A DNA stretch of 64,000 bases, taken from contig NOWV01000027.1 in the NCBI GenBank assembly GCA_003344405.1, positions 372,001 through 436,000 of the forward strand, given 5' to 3'. The notes beneath the pieces are model-generated. The model saw only the letters and a list, made by a program, of their open reading frames with translations. It searched no databases and was not told the DNA's origin. Position numbers and translations under genes: made by a program. The number at the start of each line of letters is the position of its first letter. Positions within the stretch are counted from its first letter, which is position 1. Positions 14,182-27,484 of the stretch are shown here, piece by piece. This DNA comes from Trichoplax sp. H2. Lineage: Eukaryota > Placozoa > Uniplacotomia > Trichoplacea.

Positions 14182-17100
14182 TTAACCCATCCAGTTTTGA
14201 AAAGAACCAGAATTACTAGGTCTAATGTTAGAGTTCATCGGTGGTGGCTGAAATGAATGATTAACAGGTAAATTAGTTCCAGTGCCTGGCTGTTGTGGAA
14301 ATTGCGGTATTGCGGCGATGTTGCCCCAATTTTGCATTGAGTTAGTGGGATTGGCGCTCATTACTCCAATACCTGGTTGTACCTCAGTAAGATTATTGAT
14401 TGGAGGGACTAACATTGTCATAGGATGTGGCAGGGGGGGCTGAATGACAGATTGATTTAACATTCCTAATCTAGCTGCAGCATCAGGAGGCATAACAGGT
14501 ATTGGACCAACAGTCGAAGCAGTGTTTGGCATCACGCTAGGCAGGGGAGGATTACTTGACGGTATCATCATAGGAAGTGGCGGCGGTACAGCAGAAACAA
14601 CTCCAGCAGGTGGGGGAGCTCGAATACTTTGAGTATTGTCAAATAGGATTGGTGCCATCGATGCTACAGTTTGATTTGATTGAAGTGATGATCCTGATGT
14701 TGAAGTTGGTACTTGACGGACTTGGCCGGATGATCCTGTCGTAACTATGGGCTGGCGTGTTGGCGTATGCATCGCAGTTGATCCTAATAATCAACGTTAT
14801 CAATTATAAAATAGCATTTATTAGTATTAATGTTCTGATATTATACTACTGTACTATATATGTCAGTACAATACAGTTTGTCTGCTGTATACCTATTGAT
14901 GGGTTATTTATTATTGAAGAGTTATTCTGTATTGGCGGCTTAGAAGGTTCTTGTATTTTTGGAGCAGTGCTATTATATGATGCTGATGTTATCATAAAGG
15001 TAGATATAGTCAGTAACTTTTTATTTACGTTAAATAGATTAACCTAGAAATGACTTTATCCGCTAATGACAATCATGCAATTAGTGATGTCGTACATTTT
15101 AGTCTTCGTGCATTTTCCCAGTCCTAAAATGAATTGGTAGTTAGAGATAATATAGTATTGAATAGAAAAATTTATAAAGTTCTGTACGGAATGGATTGAG
15201 GTACCTTCATTGTTATTTTAGGAGGAGAAATCATATTATAGTTGGATGCACCGACGTCGGTTTTATCGTAAAAATCCAGCATTTGCAGACAGATATCTTG
15301 CAGTAATAGAAAAGATTTATAAAGATCATACCTTGAGCACAATCAAATGCAATACAATAAAGCTATCGCAATTAAGGGTTTAGAATTACCTTCCAAAACG
15401 TCACTGTTAATTTCTGGTAGAAAATGTTGCCACCACGATTTTGAATGATCGTAATGTGGGCCGTCCGGGGCGGCACTAAGGTTATATTTGGATAATTTTG
15501 CTGCTAAATGTAACAACGACACCGCAACTACCTGAGGTTTCCATTGCAAGCATAACGTGGTACTGAGACTGATGAATTGTAGACAGATAATGATGAAATA
15601 TTGGTGGTTAGCCATTGATCGCATTTATTCCAAGCGAAACATACCACAATAGATATTTTTACCTGTCATTTACAAAATTCCATGCCATTTGGACTACCTT
15701 TTCAATTTGTGCTCGATCATCTTTTAAATTTTTGGCAAATTTAACAATATATTTATAGGGGTGTTGAACACATAAGTCAAATTTAATGGTTTGTAAAAGT
15801 AATCTTTCATGGCTGATAATCTCCTCCTAAATAAATAAAAAAATTAAGTAAAATAGAACAATCTTATTAATCAGGCGTCATCGTCATCATCGTGGCAATA
15901 TTTTACTACAACGTACAGTATATGAGTATAAGGTATTTTTTCTTGGTTAAATTTTAATAAATGATTCAGTTAGTTTAATTGCTGACTATAATTCTCTTAT
16001 TGATTAATTGTTGGTGATTGACGAGGTTTAATGAAGAAAATTACAACCTTTGGATCATCACCAAATGCTTCCATTTGGCGTTCAGATAATATAGTCCGTA
16101 CAGCTTTGACTAAGTCCCTGCATTTCTTAGGAGTTTCCTCCGCTTTACCTGCTAAATATAGGCATGCCGCAGCGCCAATCTGTAAATCAATTATAAGAAA
16201 AGATTAGAAATAAAAATAATTTTGTTGAATTCAAACAGCGAGAAATATTTCAGCATTGATTTAATAATGGCATGATTGAGTTAGCAGCAGTAATAGTTTC
16301 TTCTTATTACTGTGCAAGATAAAACTTTGGTTGCATGAAAGCATTAGAGACTTACTAATCTATTGATTGTCTTGAAAGAATGCATCATATAAAATCGATG
16401 ATAAAATACGATTCCAGTAGCTACTGTTTCGTATCGCCTACAATTTGAGTTAGTGAGGAATTAAGGAAGCTATATTTTTCAATCTTCATTTGAAATTACA
16501 TGACATTAGGTACTGAATGAAGCACATATGCGTTCATCACTATCAATTATCACAGACTCGACAGGGCCTAGAATCCTATTTGATATTAGATGAATTCCAT
16601 CTATTAACATTAAGCTATGACGATTCTACAGTACGCAGAAGACACGATTTATTACGCTATTGCTTGATTGTTACGGTCAATCCTCGGAATGATAATATAA
16701 TAGCAAGGCAATAGGTTGCCGGCATCTATTGGCCGCTTTAGCATAATTCTTCTAGTCGTTCCAACTATCAGCCATACTCGCATACTATAAATAGAGAAGT
16801 ACTTGGGTATTTTTCTCAAGTCCAATACTATCTATAACTACAAATAATTTCTCTCCAGCGATTACGATCACTGACTGTATTGTACTCTACTGGATGCTTT
16901 TGGATTTTGACGTTGACAGAAAGTATCCAAATATGCTGGATGCATGATCCAGTATTTTTCTTCACGTTGATACAAAATGATTGCCAATACAGTAGTAGGA
17001 ACACAGTATACATTGTAGACTTGTAGACTACGTCATATAATCGCGATAAGATCTATTTTGTGGTTAATGTATAACATGCAGTTATCCAGTTTAGATTATT

Positions 17101-17324
17101 TTGTAATACTAAGGCTAGAATAGAAAACTTATTAGAATCTCTTCTCATGGACAAGTGGATAATTTAGGCTGTCATTGTCAAGGATACAAGTTCATCCTGT
17201 TGCCAACATCCATGATGAATCGGGCACCTTCACGTCTGTAGCGACATTCAGCAGTTATTTCGATACCATCACTCCTTGATGGGCTATTAACAATTTCATT
17301 GCTACAAAAGTACCAAGACGACAT
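14182..17324 (-). CDS. CCNK: Cyclin K
   Basis: Eight exons on the minus strand: 17188-17324 (start), 16356-16437, 16048-16179, 15663-15826, 15390-15568, 15252-15296, 14893-14982 and 14182-14783 (476 residues). Cyclin K is the regulatory partner of CDK12/CDK13, which phosphorylate the RNA polymerase II tail in the nucleus. Exon 1 gives WYF...[13 protein letters not shown], exon 2 [18 protein letters not shown], exon 3 [18 protein letters not shown] and GDDPK, exon 4 [13 protein letters not shown] and [10 protein letters not shown], exon 5 [20 protein letters not shown] and WWQHF...DVLE. These track both cyclin boxes of vertebrate cyclin K in order, including the WW motif that separates K from cyclins T and L. 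The last 230 or so residues are Pro/Gln/Asn/Met-rich, as in the family. The exon 6 donor is uncertain: the stronger similarity at its end would use 15205, but only the donor at 15252 keeps frame into exons 7-8. Confidence 0.93.
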
Positions 17325-17957
17325 GATCGATTATTTCAATTTGTTTCTTTTACATTCTAACTCTTGACGACTTGCTAAAAAAAGTAGAAGGTAAAGCCAT
17401 TTCTTTTCTTTCAACGCAGTACGACAGACTGAACCCAGGACGCTAATCCTGTTGCAGTAGTACCGTTCCGCCAGATCGCCACAGTACATTGTACTACGAG
17501 CTACAGTCTCAGTACTGTATGTATGTACTGTAAAGGTCCAGACCAGCCAGAAGATCTCTCTACGCATGACATGCTACAGTGTTGTAGTATGTACTATAGA
17601 GTGTCCCAAGTATGCCTTGGTGCCTTGTATAAATACTCTTTAGGATTGTGTCAATCGTTTACTGTATAGTACAAAGTCAGTGTAAAAAAAATGCCATACT
17701 GTACTCAGTATACTGTACCATATAGTATACTATCTATACAGATACAGTATGTCGTAAGTATTGACTGTCGATAACTATACCTGAAAAACAAGTCTAGTGA
17801 CTGTCTCTCGCTGGATTCTATAATACCACTATGCAACTCATTGGCATGTGACTTCTCTACTTGGCTGTGTATGGCTTGCATAGTGGTGCATGATACCTTT
17901 CGATCAAAACAACCCAAGTATCCTTCGTTTCCATAATCTTTCTGTGTTGATCTAAAA
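17325..17957. promoter_or_regulatory. Shared bidirectional promoter region, cyclin K / UBR7
   Basis: Cyclin K starts at 17324 on the minus strand and UBR7 at 17958 on the plus strand, so 633 bases must serve both transcription units and their 5' leaders, unless noncoding first exons lie elsewhere. The stretch contains several GTACTGTA-type words. No TATA box is convincing. The promoter role is inferred from gene arrangement only. Confidence 0.55.
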
Positions 17958-20900
17958 ATGGCGGCAAAGGCTGAAATGAGCGACGATGAAGGGGTTATTT
18001 CAATCCGTGAAGCTATCCAAGCGGAAGAAATTTTAGAGGAAGAGACTGCAGCCGTATTAGGTGATGTTGACGACAATAACTGCACATATTCCAAGGTAAA
18101 TGTACGTTATTGCATAGAATACGTAGAGACAGATTGTATGGTATTCGTTTGCATAGCTGTAGTCTACAGTATTCTTTTAGCCAGTCGACCTATTATGAAT
18201 TAAACCTGGAGAATTTTTATGAATTCTATTGGATTTTATCATCTTTCGATTAGACATATAGATATGCTATACACTACAAACTATTTTTTCCATTTTGTAG
18301 CATGTTGGATTTTATCATCTTTCGATTAGACATATAGATATGTTATACACAACAAACTATTCTTTCCATTTGTAGCAGTTTTGGATAGCCGTTGTCTACT
18401 GTTTAGTTAGTCTTTTAGCCAGTCGACCTATTATGAATTATACATGGAGAATTTTCATAGATTCTATTGGATTTTATCATCTTTCCATTAGATATACTGT
18501 AGATATGTTATACACTACAAACTAACTATTCTTTTCCATTTTGTAGCTTATTGGATTTTATCATATTTCGATTAGACATAGATATGTTGTTATATACTAC
18601 AAACTAACTATTCTTTCCATGTTATAGCTTATTGGATATGATCATATTTCGATTACACATAGATATGTTATACACTACAAACTATTCTTTCCATGTTGTA
18701 GCTTATTGGATTTGATCATCTTTCGATTAGACACACTGTAGATATGTTATACATGACAAACTAACTATTCTTTCCATTTTGTAGCAGATTGGATTTTATC
18801 ATATTTCGATTACACATAGATATGTTATACACTACAAACTATTCTTTCCATCTTGTAGCTTATTGGATTTATCATATTTCGATTACACATAGATATGTTA
18901 TACACTACAAACTCTATACATGGTATACGTTCTTGATCAGTCCTTTTTATACAGCGTACAGCATTCGACGTTATATCATTTTACTTTACTGTATCTCCGA
19001 AATACTGTGCATACGAGTAAGTACTGTACTGTACTGCACTGTAGTAAATGGTAATGCAACCATCGAGTTGAATATTATTATTTATGTTATATCTATAGTG
19101 TTAGCTAATTACAGATCAGCCATATTTTGACGTGGCTTATAAATTCATTTTACTAACGTACTTCCAACACCTGCAATTTTCTCAACTATTCTATCAACAT
19201 AGGGCTATGTGAAACGTCAGCCACTATATGCTTGCTATACCTGTACTGCGAATAAAGGTATTCTGGCAGGAGTTTGCTATGCTTGCAGCATTCATTGCCA
19301 TGATGGTCATATCCTTTACGAATTGTATACCAAAAGGTCAGTAATACAACTTGTATTTAATTTACAATATTTATGCAAGTGTACCATAGGAATCAATACT
19401 TTACTCTTTATGTTAGAAACGAGCTAAATTACACAGCACCTGTTAGCCATGCATGCGTATAGACTACTGTCAACTACCTGTTAACTGTTGTTCTTGTCAT
19501 AGTGAAAGAGAAATTTAAATGGTTGATTAATTCGATCTCTTAACCTATTTGTAATTGTATATAGAAATTTTCGATGTGACTGTGGAAACGATCTCTTTTC
19601 AAGTACTCAGTGCACATTAGATCAAGTAAGCAAGATACTACTGTATCGATAGCGATTATAATTAACAGCCCGAAAAATATTTCTCTCCCTTGATGTGTAT
19701 AGCTGGTTCGTATTTGTATAATTAATCATACAGCAAAATCCATATCTCGATGAGTATACACCATGCATACAGTCACCTTATAGCGCATTTTAAAATACAA
19801 TCAACAATTAGTATCCTTTATGTTGTAATCTTACATGAAAATGTATGGTCTTACCAGCCTCACATATTGAATGGGTTCACTACACTAATTGACTGTTGGT
19901 AATGATGTAAATGCCGTATTTTATTATTAATTGTATCACTGTAAGCTTTATTATCCTGTAACAATCTTGCTGGAGAAAGTTATTGTCATGTGGTAAAGAG
20001 AATTCTATCAAGCTCGTTAAAGTATTGCTATATTGTAAAGGATAGTAAAGTATCCTTTTAGAATATACGATAAGATTGAGGCCTTTATACAGTACTTGCT
20101 TAGTTTATCGAAAAGTAGCTGAGACCTAGCTGAATCAAAATACAATATTTTACTTTGTTTGCCATTTTAAAACCATCGTACTGAAAGCTACTGATAGAAA
20201 TAGGAAATATCTACACTATGTTTCCTTGACAAAGAATACAGAGCACCGAGATTATTAATAAGTTTTGTCAGCAATATTGAGTTCTTGTGAGAATCTTTGA
20301 CCGTAAACTCGCTGTCAAGCGTGCAATCTAATATAACATTGCACTTATTTGCTCAATTATAATTAGTTTTGGACTGAGCAATGCTATACTTAACGTTTCT
20401 TTATAGAAAAAAGATAAATTGAACCTTAAAAATACTTACAATCAGAACTATAAAGGCTTATATTGCGTTTGCAACAGACCTTACCCAGATGAGGAATGTC
20501 CGGTAAGATTCAGCAGTCTTAATGAAATTTATCATTCATTGCGTAGAAATGTATTTATCAGTAAGTGTTAATATTCTCACTGAACTTATTTCTTATTTAG
20601 GAAGAAAATCAGGATCAAATGATACAGTGCAATATTTGTGAGGATTGGTTCCATGCGACGGTAAATTACGTTCATAGCCAATAATAGCACTATAAATGAT
20701 GATTAAATCATAGATCCGAGTAACATGTGCGTGTCATTTCATACTTGAGTATGCTTACATTAGCCTGATAGTCAGTAATTCTATATCTCTTACTGTGAAA
20801 TATCTCGTGTTTATTTCTTGGACGTGAAATGAAGCTTGATTAGGCTGTAGTAATTATTAATAACGCTTGCCTCTTTAAAATTGAACGTGTACATTGAATT

Positions 20901-22171
20901 TAATTTCAGAATACTAAATTATAATTTTTAATAATAAAGCATTTAGGAAAATGTCTACCAGACAATGACCGATTCACAGAGATGACCTGCGACTCATGTG
21001 TCCGCAAGCATTCATTTTTATCCATTTATTCCCCAATAGTAGACGGTAAATATTGATTAAGGATGTACTGTAATTATGACCTATTCCAGAAAAAGTTGTA
21101 TATTTGTGAGTAATGGTTGTTTGGTTAGGATGATGTCGTTGCACGTATTCGGTAATAATGCTATCTTCTATGGTATGCCATTACTACATTGTCCGCCTTT
21201 TTCGTTTCTTCTTCTTCAATAGTTACTTATGATAGTAAGGTAGATGTGGAAAGTTTGCCGACTGATTTGGTTACGTCAAATAAGTCAGTTGATAAGGATG
21301 AACCTAAGCTTAGCGTTAGTAATACTTCAATTTCCTGTGCTGAGGAAAAAGAAGGTGCGACCATTGATTTAATTAATAATGATGGCGCAATTGCAAGGAA
21401 AAGAAAAGCAAGTGATGATCTTTGTACTGATTCAAACGTAAAGAAAGATGCCATAGATACTTGCAAGCTGAAACGATTGCAAGAAAAATATAAAGATATT
21501 AAATGTGACATTTCAGTGATGTACTTCCGCGATAACTGGCGATCAGAGTTGTGCACATGTGGAGATTGTAAGGTTAGATAAGTGATCAAATATTTACTTA
21601 CTGTAATTTTATTTTATAATATAGCAGTAGCTGCTTAATGACATTGTTCATACACAGCAATTCGTATTTACCTTTGCTTCCATTTTGTTGAATTAGTGTC
21701 TATATAAGTCACATGCTGTAGAATTTCTACTGGATCCTGAAGATAGTATCCATGTATACGAAGAGCGCAGCAAAGCTAAATACGAATGTCAGCGACATGC
21801 TGGTATGAATGAACTGGATACTCGAATAGACAATTTGTCATATGATCAGAAATGTCACCTGGCTTACGGTGAGACGCTTTGGATTTGATCAGTGTCTGTA
21901 AGGTTTATGTTTATAACGATTGATATACTCTTTGTCTGCACACTAGGAATCAACGATTTTAAGAATAACTTAACAGAATTTTTGAAAGATCTCGCATCGA
22001 AGAATAAGGTAGACTTTTATGATAGTGCTTGATATCTAATGTATTCCTGGTTAAAGTGATATTAATATCCTGGTTTGACTGTTGTAGGTTGTTGAACCAG
22101 GTGATATTCAGGATTTTTTCAACATGCAGGAAGAAAAACGAAAAAAATTGCGAACGACCCTTCTTAGATGA
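17958..22171 (+). CDS. UBR7: UBR7, putative E3 ubiquitin ligase with UBR box and PHD finger
   Basis: Ten exons join in phase: 17958-18095, 19203-19336, 19565-19625, 20407-20502, 20601-20660, 20940-21045, 21223-21572, 21697-21868, 21947-22008 and 22088-22171, giving 420 residues (human about 425). In vertebrates UBR7 is linked to histone H2B ubiquitination. Exons 2-3 make the UBR box: VKRQPLYACYTC, GVCYACSIHCHDGH, ELYTKR then NFRCDCGN, with the Cys/His zinc ligands intact. Exons 4-6 make the PHD-type finger: GLYCVCNRPYPDEECP, MIQCNICEDWFHATHLG and MTCDSCVRKHSFL. Exon 7 is an acidic linker ending in NWRSELCTCGDCK, a UBR7 hallmark. Exons 8-10 continue the C-terminal domain (EFLLDPEDS, IQDFFN). 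It shares its upstream region with cyclin K and converges on MBIP. Intron 1 carries a minisatellite. Confidence 0.96.
18165..18920. repeat. Minisatellite in UBR7 intron 1, unit about 75-85 bases
   Basis: Eight or so copies start with TTGGATTTTATCATCTTTCG and continue through GATATGTTATACACTACAAAC and CTTTCCATTTTGTAGC. Copy starts are near 18229, 18304, 18468, 18550, 18630, 18707, 18790 and 18863. A longer module, TTTTAGCCAGTCGACCTA and following bases, occurs at both 18176 and 18414, showing that a larger unit was also duplicated. Each unit ends in a TTTTGTAGC tract that resembles a 3' splice site. Confidence 0.88.
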
Positions 22172-22895
22172 TTGTGATAGACTTTTTGTGGTGTGATTAA
22201 CCTTTATCGATATTACACGAGCATCATCTTTTGTCGAGGAAAATCAATATTTAAAAGAGCATAGTATGCATGAGTGAGGACGTCAATGTTTAGAAGGAAT
22301 TTACATATATCAAAATTGCGCATTAGACTACGGCAACGTAGCGTAATTATTCAAAGAATAATAAATTTATGTATTAAAGATCTAATCTTATCAGTAATGA
22401 ATTAATTAATTAATTACGAACTATTTTATTATAACAGAGGCAATGTGTAACAGTTTGTATAGCTTGAAGTAATGTATGCATCAGCTACTATTCACCCCAC
22501 TGTAATAATAATTCATTGATTACTTGATCAGGTAATGATTGCGAATTTTAGCGCATTAAAAAAATTATTATCAGCACGTAATAAATAAGTTTATTGAGAC
22601 TGTATGTATACATTAATGCATTACTATTTAAAAAATATTACGTAATGGAAAATACGCCATTCTGCAAATAAAATTTTAATACTTTGCAGCATTTATATTG
22701 CAAGTCGTACAGTACATTAGTAATTGTAGCCATTCGAAATTGAAGTAATTGAATATAATGCTACAAAGCATTTCGATGCTATACATGGGAATGATGGGAT
22801 CAACCATATTAGATACTATTATGATGCAAGAATAGCAAGACTTTTAGGGGCAATTGTATTTGTCATTATTGAGGTCTACCTTTGTAATTGAATTT
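22172..22895. other. Intergenic, tail-to-tail UBR7 / MBIP
   Basis: 724 bases between two convergent genes, expected to hold both 3' UTRs. No coding exon seen. It contains a short TTAATTAATTAATTA tract near 22400. Confidence 0.6.
22360..22365 (+). terminator. Candidate UBR7 polyadenylation signal
   Basis: An AATAAA hexamer lies about 190 bases after the UBR7 stop codon. On the opposite strand, a reverse AATAAA (TTTATT at 22590-22595) lies about 300 bases past the MBIP stop. In DNA this AT-rich the hexamer is common, so position is the only support. Confidence 0.35.
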
Positions 22896-25854
22896 TCATG
22901 ACTTTGTTAAGAATTTCTTTAACGAAGAGATGTTTTCTTCGATATTAACAAGAGTTGTATGATCTATAACTAAATCAGCTGAAAGGTTTGATATACCCGC
23001 GTCGTATAAGTTAGTAGAGATATTAGATTCTTCCTGCTTCTTAACTTTATTTACAGTTAAGAAATTATCTTCAGCCAAGTATTCAGGTGATACTGATTCT
23101 AAGAATAAAATTCTATCTTCAAGGTGCTTTAAGCGTTTGTAAATATCACCAGGTACCGGATAATCTATTGAGAGTACATTAAGAGCATGAATGAGATTTC
23201 CTAAAATTTGGGTGTGATGTTTGAACCATGAATTTAAAACCTGGTTTAATGCCAAGGTAGTTTTCCATATTCATAAGTCTCTCTTCTATTCCAACTGGTA
23301 GATTAAAACGTGTTATAGGGTGGGTTGGATTCTCAGCTCTGGAATCTGCATTATTTTCTTTACTACACTGGTCCCTATGAGGGTCTGTAGATTTTCTTTT
23401 TCGCATGGTATCCGTATCATCATAGGAAACTCTTGTTACTTGCATCGTAACATGATTTGATGGAATATTTGAGGGTATAGTAGAGGTGAATTCTTTTAAT
23501 TTTTATACTTATTTCACAATACGAATATTATCAGGAGTTATCATCCATGCCAAAGTATTTAGTTATTATCGAATTACCGAATCAAACTTAGAGGATCTTA
23601 TCCTTACCTTTCACATGACTACTTTGTTGGTTCCTTTTAACAAACATTGCATGAGTTCGAGCAGATTTTCCTTCTAAAGAAAGAGTACTTATTGATGTTA
23701 GCAAGGCAAGCATGTAATATGAATAATTACGTACAGTTTAAATACTCATATTCTATACGGTGAGTTGTCATCCTTTTAGATGGGTATTATGAGTAAAAAG
23801 TCGCACATTTAAACTAGTCCAATTTCTAAAAGCGAAAGCTTTACCTTCAATAAGGACATTACTATTATCACTGATGGGATAAAACTCTCTTTTGTTGGTA
23901 ATATTAGCATCAAGCTTCTTTCTTTCAATAAAAGCATTTATACGGCGACCGATCTGAATGTAATAAACAATAAACAATTCATTTATATTATAATTTGATT
24001 CTAATGTAGACCCTCGATAATTGTAAGAATAGTAAAATGGACAAGCAGTAATTCTTCGGTTCTATATCAATGTTCTACGTATTCTAGTAATTTTTTCAGT
24101 ACCTCACTTTTGTTGGCGATAATCTGTACAATGGAGGGATCGAGTTTTGGCGTTTTACCTTCAATTACATTGTAGGACAAATATTATTGTGATTACTTTT
24201 AGGCAGTTTAAGGAGCATAATATTATAATGAATGTTATACATGTATGTGAAAGGATATTTACTTGCTGATTTTTTAATTGAACTTTCGCCTTGGTCTTGA
24301 TTATGATTATCAGTCAATTTTTGATGGACTTCCTGATTACATAAATGCATAGGTATAAGTATTAAATTTTATTTCGAAAATTATGTCGTTGAAGGTGCCT
24401 TTTTACTACTGTATCAGATGCGATTTAAAATCAACATTACTTAAATCTTCAAAATAGAGACTTTATCATCAATCTGGTCTGCTACTGGTAGTATTCTAAG
24501 CATTGGAAACGTGCTTATTACTTTAGTACTAGCAAAGTGCTACTTGTGAGTTGTGACACACATTTTGCGTAGATGTACTCTTACAGCATTGCACAGTAGT
24601 AGATTTATAGCAAGCAGTTAGTGGCACCCAGTTCATCATCCTCTGTTGTAGGAGTTTGTCAATACGTGCATTCAATACTTTTAAGTGATTACAACTAGGG
24701 ACTTTTTTTGAGTAGTTCCAGCTATAACTTACACTAGTAATAGCTATTTAGTTGTATGCACGGCATTGTATGAGTACAGTAGTTCTAGAACTAAAATAGT
24801 TAAAATTATTGAACGAATTATTATTTCAATCTTTCAAACTGCAATGGAATCTTTAGATCATTACTTACAAGTCGTTTCCATATCTGGATTACGGCATGTA
24901 AATGCATAAACTATGAATAATTTGCTCTATAACTAACGAACTAACCTGTAGAGATAGTATTAAATTCTTTATTTCTTTAGCTAAATTTCGCTTCTCAGTT
25001 TGCGGACTGCAGCTTGTAGAGGCACTTGTGTCAGGACAGGTAGAGGTATCGCTGAATTGATTTGCAGTCTAAGGTAAAGTGTAAAGAATAATTACGATGC
25101 ATAAATTAATAAATGCAATCATAAATTTATATACACATTGCTAAAGCATTTACAATCAGTTTATTATACGGATACATGAATACACAAATATTTATAGGCA
25201 TAAGAAAGAAGTCATTTTAACTAGGCTATGATAGAAAGAAAATAGGAAACGTAATCCCGTATCTACTAAATTTGAGGACAAATCTTGGTGTTCCATAGGC
25301 AATAACTAACCATGAATGAACACAGGTAATCATTTTAAATATTATTATCATGTATGAGTTCTAAGGGCCGTATTGATTAGACTGTTTGTAGGTATGTCTA
25401 AATAATAAAAGTATTATGATTTTGTTGAACTACCTTGTACTATTGATTTCTGACTAAGTTGCTTAGTGGCGTCATTAGAAAAGAGGAAACTGTTGTACAA
25501 TTTACCACAATGACCAACTCCTACTTTATTTGGTATGATGTCTAAAAATGCCTGCAATCATCCATTTTATGGGTATTGTGTTAAAGTTGTGATAATGTGT
25601 ACAGTCTATAATGTACGAATGCTATTTTAGTTTGATCCTGCTTGCAAAATGATGAAGCAATTTGAACGTTGTCAAAATGTAATCATCGTCGAGCAGAGGG
25701 AAGGAAAATGCAACCTAATTTGATTTAATACACCCTATAGCTCCATGTATCCATAGCCTCATAGTATCCTACTAACCCAACGATCGAGTTGTTGACTTAT
25801 TATTTTTTTGCAGTCTTGCCGTAATAATTCTATTTCAGCCATGTTTTCATCCAT
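22896..25854 (-). CDS. MBIP: MBIP, MAP3K12-binding inhibitory protein (ATAC complex subunit)
   Basis: Exons on the minus strand: 25777-25854 (start), about 25441-25551, 24946-25068, 24263-24332, 24103-24158, 23845-23953, 23241-23492 and 22896-23164, about 355 residues (human 344). In vertebrates MBIP inhibits the kinase DLK and is a stable subunit of the ATAC histone acetyltransferase complex. The diagnostic run is DPSIVQIIANKSE | IGRRINAFIERKK...KREF, matching the human segment ending in DRRISAFIERK, followed by VTRVS, then GIEERLMNMENYL and VPGDIYKRLKHLEDRILFLE plus SPEYL, the paired leucine-zipper region. The two N-terminal exons are less similar. The donor of exon 2 is ambiguous: a better-looking site at 25434 breaks frame, while a GTACAA donor after 25441 keeps it. 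The next codon after the start, MDENMAE, offers a second ATG four codons on. Confidence 0.9.
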
Positions 25855-25959
25855 TAATTTGAACCAAATGAATGACATTGAAGCTTGGTGATGGCCAAGC
25901 AATCCATCCAGGTTACTACTCGCTTTTCGGTAGCGCAACCGATACTGTGTCTTGTAAAA

Positions 25960-26935
25960 TTTGGAAACAGTGTACAGTGTACACTCAGTACTGTACTATG
26001 AGAAATTGAGTCTTGATAGGAACATGGTACAGTGTCCAGTACTATACTGTACAGTACACGACTTGTAGAGTGTAGAGTGTACAGTATAGCGTGCTGAAAT
26101 GCACTGTACACTGTACACTCAGTACTGTACTGTACAGTACTGTACTGTGAAGTGAGAAATTGATTCTTGATAGCAACATGCTACTACAGTATAGTCAGCT
26201 CAATACTGATAGGACCGTTGTACAGTGTACAGTATCGTACTGTACACGACTTGTAGAGTGTACAGTGTACAGTATAACCAGCTATAATGCACTGTAAACT
26301 GTACACTGTACTGTACTGTGAAGTGAGAAATTGATTCTTGATAGCAACAGGCTACTACAGTATAGTCAGCTCAATACTGATAGGAACATTGTACGGTGTA
26401 GAGTACAGTCCTGTACTGTACACGACTTGTAGAGTGTACAGTGTACAGTATAACCTGCTACAATGCACTATACTGTACACTGTACACTGTACTGCACTGT
26501 GAATTGAGAAATTGATTCTTGACAGCAACATGCTACTACAGTACAGTATAGTTAGCTCAATACTGATAGGAACATTGTACAGTGTACAGTATTGTACTGT
26601 AGACGACTTGTAGAGTGTACAGTGTACAGTATAGCCTGATACAATACACTGTACATTGTACATTCAGTACTGTACTGTACTGTGAAGTGAGAAATTGATT
26701 CTTGACAACAACATGGTACTGTATACAGTATAGTCAGCTCAATACTGATAGGAACATTGTACAGTATACAGTACTGTACTGTATACGACTCGTAGAGTGT
26801 ACAGTCTACAGTCTACAGTGTATAATCTGCTACAATGCACTGTACTGTACAGTACTATGAAGTGAGAAATTGATTCTTGATAGCAACATTGTACTACAGT
26901 ACAGTACAGTCAGCTACAATAGTAACAATATTGTA
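25960..26935. repeat. Satellite-like tandem array, unit about 171-183 bases, rich in GTACTGTAC words
   Basis: Six copies of a unit beginning GAAATTGATTCTTGATAGCA start at about 26002, 26156, 26327, 26508, 26691 and 26866, giving spacings of 154, 171, 181, 183 and 175. Each unit also contains TCAGCTCAATACTGATAGGA, ACTTGTAGAGTGTACAGT and a variable tract of overlapping GTACAGTAC/GTACTGTAC palindromes. The length differences lie mainly in the palindromic tract. The array starts within about 110 bases of the presumed MBIP start codon. Confidence 0.92.
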
Positions 26936-27484
26936 TTGTACTTATTTGTACGTGTACACTGAGTTACGTCACAGTTCTGCAAAAAAGGTTCACTTGACCG
27001 CCAAGGTGCGTGAAGAGGTACTGTACCACATAGCATTGCATTATTCTGCGCCCACGTACTGTCCTATCGAATCTCTAATAATGTGATAATAAAAGCCAAC
27101 AATAGGATTAATTAAGAAAAACTCAACCTTTGTGCATTGATATTTGTTTATCAGAGCCCTATTATGTATTGTGTCACGATTTTTTGATGCGTAATCAGTT
27201 GAAAACTATAGAATAAACGGGGTAGGACAATGAAGTTCAGTACAGTACTGTACAGTGTACCAATCGCTTCAAACACTGCTAGTCTTTTACTACAAACTGT
27301 CGTCACTATGACGCTTGGATATCGTATTGTCACAGTACTTAAGACGCCATTGAATATCGCGTTTGTAATATTGAAAGCTCACGCCAATGTAGACGGGTTG
27401 TAAATGCTTGCAGGTCCTCATTTTTTGATATAGTATTTCTATCGAAATTGATTTACTGTACAACAGCTTTGCATGTAAGTAGCA

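Noticed and set aside
21227-21589. 120-codon minus-strand frame
   Set aside because: Antisense shadow of UBR7 exon 7, whose plus-strand frame is supported by family motifs.
25854-26663. Minus-strand open frames across the satellite
   Set aside because: They repeat the same words (TVHCTLY, STVQYCT) and are translations of the tandem repeat. Only the last codons before 25854 matter, as the MBIP start region.
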